Shown in pieces: positions 1 to 5,886 of a stretch of DNA of 9,745 bases (within the stretch, counting starts at the first letter, position 1; each line of letters opens with the position of its first letter). The stretch is from assembly GCA_017880945.1 (NCBI GenBank), contig JADGRM010000063.1:1-9745 (forward strand), written 5' to 3'. Both the position numbers and the translations under genes were made by a program. The stretch is from Gallionella sp. (lineage in GTDB: Bacteria; Pseudomonadota; Gammaproteobacteria; Burkholderiales; Gallionellaceae). Under the pieces are notes generated by a model. The model was not told the DNA's origin. It was given only the letters and a program-made list of their open reading frames with translations, and ran no database searches.

Positions 1-363
1 ATGAAGGCGGCGGGTTTTCGTCTGGGCTGCATCACCAACAAATTGGCATGCTACACCGAACCATTGTTGAAGGGAGTCGGTCTTGCCAAGTATTTCGAGA
101 TCGTGCTGTCCGGCGACACACTGGCGGAGAAAAAGCCGCATCCGATGCAGTTGTTGCATGCCGCAAAGTTCTTTGGCGTGCCGCTCCAGAAATTGTTGCT
201 GATCGGCGATTCGCTGAACGACACCGTTGCCGCGCGTGCCGCCGGCTGCCCGGTATTCTGTGTGCCTTACGGCTACAATCACGGCGAACCGGTGGAAACG
301 CTGGACCTGGACGCGGTAATCAACAATCTGCCTGCCGCTTTGCAGCTTATCAAACGCGCCTGA
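1..363 (+). CDS. gph: Phosphoglycolate phosphatase (HAD superfamily), C-terminal half, 5' truncated by window edge
   Basis: HAD-family hydrolase that dephosphorylates 2-phosphoglycolate to glycolate in the cytoplasm. Only 120 residues are present, against roughly 220-230 for a full Gph, so the gene begins before the window and the ATG at base 1 is internal or coincidental. Visible motifs are HAD motif II (ITNK, Thr12), the motif III lysine in EKKPHP (Lys44/45), and motif IV GDSLND (residues 69-74), which supplies the Mg-binding acidic residues. The nucleophile DxD motif and the cap domain would lie upstream. The gene ends 176 bp before trpE. A gph gene directly before trpE is a common betaproteobacterial order, which favours Gph over other HAD phosphatases. 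Substrate assignment rests on family and context. Confidence 0.88.
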   Translation: MKAAGFRLGCITNKLACYTEPLLKGVGLAKYFEIVLSGDTLAEKKPHPMQLLHAAKFFGVPLQKLLLIGDSLNDTVAARAAGCPVFCVPYGYNHGEPVETLDLDAVINNLPAALQLIKRA

Positions 364-365
364 TC

Positions 366-422
366 ATGAAACTGAACAACCTCCGCTACCTGAAAGAAAC
401 CGCCGCTTGGCGATGGTGCTGA
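366..422 (+). CDS. Candidate trp leader peptide (18 aa, ends WRWC)
   Basis: A very short ORF starts 2 nt after the gph stop and encodes MKLNNLRYLKETAAWRWC followed by TGA. Two Trp codons (TGG CGA TGG) sit just before the stop, and trpE is the next gene. That is the arrangement expected of a leader peptide that senses charged tRNA-Trp for attenuation. It is followed at once by a palindrome with four mutually complementary segments (431-521). Against this reading, there is no good Shine-Dalgarno, so translation would depend on reinitiation after gph; the Trp codons are not adjacent; and no U-run follows the last hairpin directly. It may instead be the stub of a gene cut by the palindrome, or chance. 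The leader role is inference. Confidence 0.3.
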   Translation: MKLNNLRYLKETAAWRWC

Positions 423-430
423 TATGCATT

Positions 431-521
431 TGTAGGTTGGGTTAGCAGCTTCACCGCGTAACCCAACATTGCAGCCAACAACACCCGTTGGGTTACGCAA
501 AAACCGCTAACCCAACCTACA
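431..521 (+). repeat. 91-bp nested palindrome (MITE/REP-like) between gph and trpE
   Basis: The outer arms tgtaggttgggttagc (431-446) and gctaacccaacctaca (506-521) are perfect 16-bp reverse complements. The inner arms gcgtaacccaac (456-467) and gttgggttacgc (487-498) are perfect 12-bp reverse complements. All four arms share the core GTTGGGTTA/TAACCCAAC, so arm 1 can pair with 2 or 4, and arm 3 with 2 or 4. The GTAGGTTGGGTTAGC-type arm resembles dispersed palindromes I have seen in several proteobacterial genomes, so this is probably one copy of a repeat family. No transposase is present. It occupies most of the gph-trpE spacer and ends 7 bp before the trpE ribosome binding site, so in RNA it could affect trpE expression. 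Confidence 0.85.
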
Positions 522-528
522 TGTTACC

Positions 529-533
529 GGAGG
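529..533 (+). promoter_or_regulatory. Ribosome binding site of trpE
   Basis: A perfect GGAGG lies 6 nt before the ATG at 540. It is the best Shine-Dalgarno in the window and fixes the trpE start. It lies just outside the 431-521 palindrome, so it remains unpaired in the fully folded hairpin. Confidence 0.85.
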
Positions 534-539
534 TTTTTC

Positions 540-2201
540 ATGTTGCACCCCATCACCGAACAAGAATTCAACGCGCTTGCCAAACAAGGCTACAACCGCA
601 TTCCCTTGGTATGCGAAAGCTTTGCCGATCTGGACACGCCGCTGTCGCTGTATCTCAAACTCGCCAACAAACCGTTTTCCTACCTGCTCGAATCGGTACA
701 GGGGGGCGAACGCTTCGGGCGTTATTCGTTCATCGGCCTGCCCGCCGACACACGCATCACGGTGCGCGGCAAACAGGTAACGCTGACGCACCTCCGACAG
801 AGTGGCGTGGAATCTGCTGGCACAGGCGGAGGTGCGAAGCGGCAGCTCCCGCAATCGGCTGGCTTCGCCATAACCAGCGACTTGGCGAGTGGAGTTGGAT
901 CGCCTAGTCGAATGGCTAGTAGTTCTACCAGTAACGTGTCGCTGCCGCACCACTCAACCGAAAACAGGCATACCGAGACTACACACGAAGTCGAGAATCC
1001 GCTGGACTTCATCAGGGAATACCAGACACGTTTCAAGGTTGCCACGCTGCCCGATCTGCCGCGCTTCTGCGGCGGGCTGGCGGGTTATTTCGGCTACGAC
1101 ACGATACGTTACATCGAACCGCGCCTGGCCAAGGTCCACAAACCGGACGCTATCGGCACACCGGATATCCTGCTGATGCTCACCGAGCAACTGGCGGTGG
1201 TGGACAACCTCACCGGCAAACTCACTTTCATCGTGTATGCCAACCCGGAACAGGCCGATGCTTACGCGCAAGCCAAGCATCGTTTGCAAGAACTGACCAC
1301 GCGCTTGAGACTACCTGTGGATATCCCGCACGCACCACCGGCGCACGGCGGCGAAGCGCGTTCCGAATTCGGCGAAGCGGCTTTCAAGAACGCGGTGGTC
1401 AAAGCCAAGCAATACATCTTCGATGGCGACATCATGCAGGTGGTGCTGTCGCAGCGCATGGCGCAACCCTTCCCCGCCGCGCCGCTATCGCTGTATCGCG
1501 CGCTGCGCAGCGTCAACCCGTCACCGTACATGTTCTATTACGATATGGGTGATCACCACGTCGTCGGTGCGTCGCCGGAGATACTGGTGCGGTTGGAGGG
1601 CGATGCCGTCACCGTTCGCCCCATCGCCGGAACGCGTCCGCGCGGCAAAACGCAACAACAAGATGCCGAACTCGCGCAAGAGTTGCTGGCCGATCCGAAG
1701 GAACTGGCCGAGCACCTGATGTTGATCGATCTTGGGCGCAACGATATCGGCCGCGTCGCGCAAAACGGCACGGTGAAGCTCACCGAGAAAATGGTCATCG
1801 AACGCTACTCGCATGTGATGCACATCGTTTCCAACGTCGAGGCCAGGCTCAAGCCCGGCTACAACGCGATGGACGTGCTCAAGGCCACTTTCCCCGCCGG
1901 AACGGTGTCGGGCGCCGCAAAAGTGCGCGCGATGGAAATCATCGACGAGCTGGAACCCAGCAAACGCGGCATCTACGCGGGTGCGGTCGGCTATCTCGGT
2001 TTCAACGGCGACATGGACCTGGCGATCGCGCTGCGCACCGCCGTGGTGAAAGACAACATGCTGTACGCGCAAGCCGGGGCGGGCATCGTTGCCGACTCGA
2101 TACCCGAAAGCGAATGGATTGAGACGCTGAACAAGGCGCGCGCCGTGCTGCGCGCAGCGGAGATGGTGCTGGCGGGGTTGGACAACGATTTGGAACCGTA
2201 G
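540..2201 (+). CDS. trpE: Anthranilate synthase component I, with an in-frame repeat-derived insertion
   Basis: TrpE converts chorismate plus ammonia (delivered by TrpG) to anthranilate, the first committed step of tryptophan synthesis. The N-terminal domain shows the YLLES motif of the Trp feedback site (around residues 43-47). The C-terminal chorismate-binding domain has GASPEILVRLE, PIAGTRPRG, HLMLIDLGRNDIGRV, YSHVMHIVSNV, FPAGTVSGAAKVRAMEIIDELEP and AGAGIVADS, all intact. Neighbouring trpG and trpD and the LLES motif favour TrpE over PabB. The protein is 553 residues, about 55 longer than usual (around 490-500). The excess is residues 84-137, encoded by a palindromic repeat (787-950) falling between the strand GKQVTLTH and the conserved ENPLDFIREY. 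The insertion is in frame and lies in the N-terminal domain, away from the catalytic motifs. The stop is 4 nt before the next ATG. Confidence 0.95.
   Translation: MLHPITEQEFNALAKQGYNRIPLVCESFADLDTPLSLYLKLANKPFSYLLESVQGGERFGRYSFIGLPADTRITVRGKQVTLTHLRQSGVESAGTGGGAKRQLPQSAGFAITSDLASGVGSPSRMASSSTSNVSLPHHSTENRHTETTHEVENPLDFIREYQTRFKVATLPDLPRFCGGLAGYFGYDTIRYIEPRLAKVHKPDAIGTPDILLMLTEQLAVVDNLTGKLTFIVYANPEQADAYAQAKHRLQELTTRLRLPVDIPHAPPAHGGEARSEFGEAAFKNAVVKAKQYIFDGDIMQVVLSQRMAQPFPAAPLSLYRALRSVNPSPYMFYYDMGDHHVVGASPEILVRLEGDAVTVRPIAGTRPRGKTQQQDAELAQELLADPKELAEHLMLIDLGRNDIGRVAQNGTVKLTEKMVIERYSHVMHIVSNVEARLKPGYNAMDVLKATFPAGTVSGAAKVRAMEIIDELEPSKRGIYAGAVGYLGFNGDMDLAIALRTAVVKDNMLYAQAGAGIVADSIPESEWIETLNKARAVLRAAEMVLAGLDNDLEP
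787..950 (+). repeat. Coding palindromic element, copy A (inside trpE, 164 bp)
   Basis: This is the first of two copies of an element lying in frame within coding sequence. Hairpin 1 pairs cgcacctccg (787-796) with cggaggtgcg (827-836). Hairpin 2 pairs gcggcagc (839-846) with gctgccgc (941-948). It shares two identical blocks with copy B: 828-864 (37 nt) and 928-950 (23 nt). The first hairpin loop is more diverged, with 10 differences over the first 41 nt. cgcac occurs in direct orientation at both ends (787-791, 946-950), 159 nt apart, which is exactly 53 codons. The encoded peptide is Gly/Ser-rich and predicted flexible. Copy A has 60 nt more than copy B. Confidence 0.88.
871..930 (+). repeat. 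60-bp palindrome nested in coding repeat copy A
   Basis: This segment is absent from copy B and interrupts the sequence shared by the two copies. It forms its own hairpin: cgacttggcga (878-888) pairs with tcgcctagtcg (900-910) with one mismatch around an 11-nt loop, and an outer gccat (867-871) pairs with atggc (912-916). It is flanked by cca on both sides (868-870, 928-930). At exactly 20 codons it keeps trpE in frame. It looks like a second insertion into an existing repeat, although loss from copy B is equally possible. Confidence 0.7.
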
Positions 2202-2205
2202 CGCT

Positions 2206-3939
2206 ATGCTCAGGCTTACCGAAGTCAAACTCCCGCTGGCTCATGCCGAAGGCGAAATCAGGACTGCGATTCTCAAGCGTCTGGGTATCGCTGACGATGA
2301 ACTGATCGGCCACATCGTTTTCAAGCGCGGTGTGGATGCGCGCAAACCGCACGCGATCCTGTTCACCTACACACTGGACGTGACGGTGCGCGATGAAGCG
2401 GCGATCCTGGCGCGCCTCAAGAACGATCCGCACCTCCGAAAAGGTGAAGTGAAACCTGCTGGTACAGATGGAGGTGCGAAGCGGCAGCTCCCGCAATCGG
2501 CTGGCTCCGCCAGTAACGTGTCGCTGCCGCACATCACTATCACGCCAGACACCAGCTACCATTTCGTCGCACATGCTCCCCAGAATCTGTCTTCACGTCC
2601 CATAGTCATCGGCATGGGTCCTGCCGGTCTGTTCGCGGGACTGATACTCGCACAGATGGGCTTCCGCCCGCTGATCCTGGAACGCGGCAAAGCCGTTCGT
2701 GAAAGAACAAAAGACACCTTCGGCCTGTGGCGGCAGGGCGTGCTCAATCCGGAATCCAACGTGCAGTTTGGCGAAGGCGGCGCGGGGACGTTCTCAGACG
2801 GCAAGCTGTACAGCCAGATCAAAGACCCGCGCTACCTGGGCAGAAAAGTGCTGGATGAATTCGTCAAGGCCGGCGCACCGGAAGAAATTTTGTATGTGAG
2901 CCATCCGCATATCGGCACGTTCCGCCTGGTTGGCATGGTGGAAAAGATGCGCGAGACAATACAGTCGCTGGGCGGCGAGATACGTTTCGGGAGCCGCGTC
3001 GATGACATAGAGATCACGGACGGGCCCAATGACATTAAACACGTTACTGGCGTGGTGCTCGCCAACGGCGAACATATCACGACGAATCATCTGGTGCTGG
3101 CTGTCGGGCACAGCGCGCGCGATACCTTCGAGATGATCCACAAGCGCGGCATCTATATCGAGGCCAAGCCGTTCTCGATCGGCTTCCGCATCGAGCACCC
3201 GCAGTCGATGATCGACCTCGCCCGCTACGGCAAGAACGCGGGCAACCCTTTATTGGGTGCCGCGGATTACAAGCTGGTGCATCACGCCAGCAACGGGCGC
3301 TCGGTCTATAGCTTCTGCATGTGTCCGGGCGGCACGGTGGTCGCCGCCACTTCCGAGCCTGGGCGAGTGGTCACCAACGGCATGAGCCAGTATTCGCGCA
3401 ACGAGCGCAACGCCAACAGCGGCATCGTCGTCGGTATCACACCCGATCAGGATTATCCGGGTGATCCGCTGGCGGGAATGGAATTTCAGCGCCGATGGGA
3501 ATCACGCGCTTATGAATTGGGTGGAAATAACTATCAGGCACCCGGACAACTGGTCGGCGATTTTCTCGCGGGCAAAGCTTCGACCGCATTCGGATCGGTG
3601 CAGCCGTCCTATACCCCCGGTGTACATCTGTGTGACCTGTCCACCGCGCTACCGGACTACGCCATCGCAGCGATCCGCGAAGCCCTGCCCGCCTTCGCCA
3701 AACAGATCAAAGGATTCGATCTGGCTGATGCGGTGCTGACCGGCGTCGAGACGCGCACGTCCTCGCCGATCCGCATCAAGCGCAACAAGGATGATCTGCA
3801 GAGCATCAACACCAAGGGCCTGTATCCGACCGGCGAAGGCGCGGGTTATGCGGGCGGCATCCTTTCTGCAGCGGTGGATGGCATCGAGGTTGCCGAAGCG
3901 GTAGCTTTGAGTATGATACGAGCGAAGAATCAAGGATAG
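2206..3939 (+). CDS. FAD-dependent oxidoreductase, COG2509-type, with an in-frame repeat-derived insertion
   Basis: Predicted cytoplasmic flavoprotein of the uncharacterised COG2509 FAD-dependent dehydrogenase family; substrate unknown. A small N-terminal domain (1-75) precedes a Rossmann FAD-binding fold with GMGPAG (136-141) and the following acidic strand end LILERG. FGEGGAGTFSDGKL (about 188-201) and the C-terminal LYPTGEGAGYAGGI segment with the IEVAEA helix are typical flavin-binding regions of the family. The protein is 577 residues. Residues 76-109 are encoded by a palindromic repeat (2429-2532) between KNDPH and ITPDTSYHFV, and without them it would be about 544. It lies 4 nt after trpE and 8 nt before trpG, so it is very probably co-transcribed, yet no role in tryptophan synthesis is known for the family. 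The FAD-binding assignment is firm; the function is open. Confidence 0.9.
   Translation: MLRLTEVKLPLAHAEGEIRTAILKRLGIADDELIGHIVFKRGVDARKPHAILFTYTLDVTVRDEAAILARLKNDPHLRKGEVKPAGTDGGAKRQLPQSAGSASNVSLPHITITPDTSYHFVAHAPQNLSSRPIVIGMGPAGLFAGLILAQMGFRPLILERGKAVRERTKDTFGLWRQGVLNPESNVQFGEGGAGTFSDGKLYSQIKDPRYLGRKVLDEFVKAGAPEEILYVSHPHIGTFRLVGMVEKMRETIQSLGGEIRFGSRVDDIEITDGPNDIKHVTGVVLANGEHITTNHLVLAVGHSARDTFEMIHKRGIYIEAKPFSIGFRIEHPQSMIDLARYGKNAGNPLLGAADYKLVHHASNGRSVYSFCMCPGGTVVAATSEPGRVVTNGMSQYSRNERNANSGIVVGITPDQDYPGDPLAGMEFQRRWESRAYELGGNNYQAPGQLVGDFLAGKASTAFGSVQPSYTPGVHLCDLSTALPDYAIAAIREALPAFAKQIKGFDLADAVLTGVETRTSSPIRIKRNKDDLQSINTKGLYPTGEGAGYAGGILSAAVDGIEVAEAVALSMIRAKNQG
2429..2532 (+). repeat. Coding palindromic element, copy B (inside the FAD oxidoreductase gene, 104 bp)
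   Basis: This is the short form of the element in trpE, in the same orientation and the same translated frame. Hairpin 1 is cgcacctcc (2429-2437) with ggaggtgcg (2470-2478). Hairpin 2 is gcggcagc (2481-2488) with gctgccgc (2523-2530). A small inner hairpin ctggc-tcc-gccag lies between the arms of hairpin 2. The blocks 2470-2506 and 2510-2532 are identical to copy A. ccgcac is repeated directly at the two ends (2428-2433, 2527-2532), 99 nt apart (33 codons), and could be a target duplication. The peptide is HLRKGEVKPAG followed by TDGGAKRQLPQSAG and SASNVSLPH. Confidence 0.88.
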
Positions 3940-3947
3940 GAACAAAC

Positions 3948-4517
3948 ATGCTTTTAATGATAGACAACTACGACTCCTTTACCTACAACCTGGTGCAGTA
4001 TTTTGCCGAACTGGGTGCGGATGTGGTGGTGCATCGCAACGACGAGATCACCATCGAACAGATTGAAAAAATGAACCCGCAGCACATCGTGGTTTCGCCC
4101 GGCCCGTGCACGCCGAACGAAGCGGGCATATCGGTCGCGACAATCCGGCACTTTGCCGGAAAGGTTCCTTTGCTCGGCGTGTGTCTCGGTCATCAAAGCA
4201 TCGGCCAGGCGTTCGGCGGGCGCATCATCCACGCCAAACAGTTGATGCACGGCAAGACATCGGCGATCCATCACAACAACACCAGCGTATTCACCGGCCT
4301 GCCTAATCCTTTCACCGCAACGCGCTACCACTCGCTGGTGATCGAGCGCGAGACGCTGCCGGACTGTCTTGAAATAACGGCTTGGACCGACGACGGCGAG
4401 ATCATGGGCGTGCGCCACAGGACCTTGGCAGTACATGGCGTGCAGTTCCACCCCGAGTCGATACTCACCGAACATGGACACGACATATTGGCGAATTTTT
4501 TGAAGGGAACGAAGTGA
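3948..4517 (+). CDS. trpG: Anthranilate synthase component II (glutamine amidotransferase)
   Basis: Class I glutamine amidotransferase subunit that hydrolyses glutamine and passes ammonia to TrpE. The 189-residue length is normal for a stand-alone TrpG. It has the N-terminal MIDNYDSFTYNLVQY motif, the oxyanion region SPGPCTPNEAG (50-60), the nucleophile Cys79 in GVCLGHQSIG, and the catalytic His168/Glu170 in VQFHPES. A Shine-Dalgarno-like AGGATAGGA overlaps the stop of the preceding gene. In other operons such a protein may also serve PabB for folate synthesis; a shared role cannot be excluded. Its stop overlaps the trpD start by one base (TGATG), pointing to translational coupling. Confidence 0.96.
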   Translation: MLLMIDNYDSFTYNLVQYFAELGADVVVHRNDEITIEQIEKMNPQHIVVSPGPCTPNEAGISVATIRHFAGKVPLLGVCLGHQSIGQAFGGRIIHAKQLMHGKTSAIHHNNTSVFTGLPNPFTATRYHSLVIERETLPDCLEITAWTDDGEIMGVRHRTLAVHGVQFHPESILTEHGHDILANFLKGTK

Positions 4518-5542
4518 TGAATTATTCGCAAACATTGAGCCAACTGATCGACCGCCACGACTTGCCCTTCTCCGAGATGCGCGAACTGATGGAACACATC
4601 ATGGGTGGCCAACTCACACAGGCCCAGATCGCGGCGGTATTGATCGCGCTGCGCACCAAGGGCGAAACCGTCACCGAAATCGCCGCAGCAGCCGCAGTGA
4701 TGCGCGAGTTATCGACCAAGGTGAAAGTAAAACACACCGGACACCTGATCGACACATGCGGCACCGGCGGGGACAGCATGCAGACCTTCAACATCTCCAC
4801 TGCCAGCGCTCTGGTCGCTGCGGCTGCCGGGGCACAGGTCGCCAAACATGGTGGACGCTCGGTTTCCAGCACTTGCGGCAGCGCGGACGTGTTGGAAAAG
4901 CTCGGCGTGAATGTGGGTATGACCGCCGAGCAAGTCGCACAATGCGTGGATCAAATCGGCATTGGTTTCATGTTCGCGCCCAATCATCACAGCGCGATGA
5001 AGCACGCTGCACCGGTGCGCCGTGAACTCGGTGTGCGAACCCTGTTCAACCTGCTCGGGCCGCTCACCAACCCGGCAGGTGCACAAAATCAAGTCCTCGG
5101 CGTGTTCCACCAATCGCTTACCGCCAAGCTCGCGCAAGTGCTCGGCGAACTTGGCAGCCGTCATGTGCTGGTAGTCCACGGCGCGGATGGCATGGATGAA
5201 ATCTCGATCAGCGACGGCACTTACATCGCGGAACTGAAAGACGGAGCAGTCAGCGAATACACCGTTCATCCAGATTTGTTCGGCCTGACTACCGCACCAC
5301 TTAATATGCTGCGTGTTGCCAACATCGACGAGGCGTGCGAGAAACTATTGGGTGTGCTGAATGACGAAGTCGGCGCCCCGCGCGACATCGTGCAATTGAA
5401 TGCCGGTGCGGCAATTTACGTGGCGGGTCTGGCCGGCACACTGAAAGACGGCGTGGCGAAAGCCGATCAGGTGATTGCCAGCGGCGCGGCGAAAAAGAAG
5501 CTGGAACAGCTCGTTGCGCTGAGCAACAGTTTCAAGGTGTAA
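4517..5542 (+). CDS. trpD: Anthranilate phosphoribosyltransferase
   Basis: Transfers phosphoribose from PRPP to anthranilate, the second step of the tryptophan branch, in the cytoplasm. The protein is 341 residues, the usual length. Visible motifs are the PRPP-binding CGTGGDS (81-87), FNIST (91-95), KHGGRSVSS (110-118) followed by GSADVLEKLG, HHSAMKH, RTLFNLLGPLTNPA, and the metal-site DGMDEIS. The frame is open upstream to 4382, but the ATG at 4517 is chosen because it gives the family N-terminus (MNYSQTLSQLIDRHDL), overlaps the trpG stop by one base and follows AAGGGA. It is the last gene of the cluster here; trpC, often next in this class, is missing. Confidence 0.96.
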   Translation: MNYSQTLSQLIDRHDLPFSEMRELMEHIMGGQLTQAQIAAVLIALRTKGETVTEIAAAAAVMRELSTKVKVKHTGHLIDTCGTGGDSMQTFNISTASALVAAAAGAQVAKHGGRSVSSTCGSADVLEKLGVNVGMTAEQVAQCVDQIGIGFMFAPNHHSAMKHAAPVRRELGVRTLFNLLGPLTNPAGAQNQVLGVFHQSLTAKLAQVLGELGSRHVLVVHGADGMDEISISDGTYIAELKDGAVSEYTVHPDLFGLTTAPLNMLRVANIDEACEKLLGVLNDEVGAPRDIVQLNAGAAIYVAGLAGTLKDGVAKADQVIASGAAKKKLEQLVALSNSFKV

Positions 5543-5886
5543 CTACCCATTACAGTCTGGCGATATAAGGTTTACGATGCCAGCAACTGCTTCGACTTGC
5601 CGCTCCGATATATCCCGGCCATTGATGGCATTGCCCGGCCCCGCACCGGATTTTCTTGCTGATCGTCAGGCCGGGATTTTTGGTTAAGTGGCCAGGCACG
5701 CACTGCTGATGTTCAGCATCATCATGACCTGAACGACATCAAGCGCAATACAGATCGTATGCAGGATGCTGGCCGCAGCGTGGACCACTTACGGTAAGAC
5801 CCGGCTGCACTGGCGGTAACAAGATCCGGTCAACCGCATTCATTCACCACCCGTTGCTGTGCCCGATGATATCTTGTAAGTTCTGA
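5543..5886. other. Gene-free spacer between convergent units
   Basis: There are 344 bp between the trpD stop and the stop of the c-di-GMP gene on the other strand. No convincing gene was found. A 36-codon ORF (5577-5687) has no recognisable features. A plus-strand frame ending at 5797 reads HDLNDIKRNTDRMQDAG with coding-like composition and could be a decayed gene end, but I do not recognise it. The only structure I would single out is the candidate terminator at 5612-5681. Confidence 0.6.
5612..5681 (+). terminator. Possible Rho-independent terminator after trpD
   Basis: atcccggcc (5612-5620) is a perfect 9-bp reverse complement of ggccgggat (5669-5677), and the second arm runs straight into TTTTT (5677-5681). 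The loop of 48 nt is long for a terminator, though it contains further GC-rich sequence that could fold. The site lies 70 bp downstream of the trpD stop, where the trp cluster should end. Confidence 0.35.

Noticed and set aside
431..521. Classical intrinsic terminator or CRISPR-type repeat before trpE
   Set aside because: No U-run directly follows the last stem, and there are no regularly spaced direct repeats with unique spacers. The structure is a single nested palindrome.
507..953. Minus-strand frame over the start of trpE sharing a peptide with the 2002-2574 frame
   Set aside because: The shared peptide is the reverse-strand reading of the coding repeat. It is evidence for the repeat, not for a separate gene.
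1521..2574. Two long minus-strand frames (1521-2228 and 2002-2574) opposite trpE and the FAD gene
   Set aside because: Both lie opposite conserved coding sequence. Their length reflects GC-rich codon use, and part of the second is the reverse of coding repeat copy B.
4382..4516. Upstream extension of the trpD frame
   Set aside because: It would overlap trpG by 135 bp and gives a non-family N-terminus. The ATG at 4517 with stop-start overlap and a ribosome binding site is clearly better.
3954..4535. 193-codon minus-strand ORF covering trpG
   Set aside because: It is fully antisense to trpG, whose catalytic motifs are all present, and its His/Arg/Val-rich sequence looks like a frame shadow.
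5577..5687. 36-codon ORF downstream of trpD
   Set aside because: Weak ribosome binding site, no recognisable motif, and it overlaps the candidate terminator; too little to call a gene.
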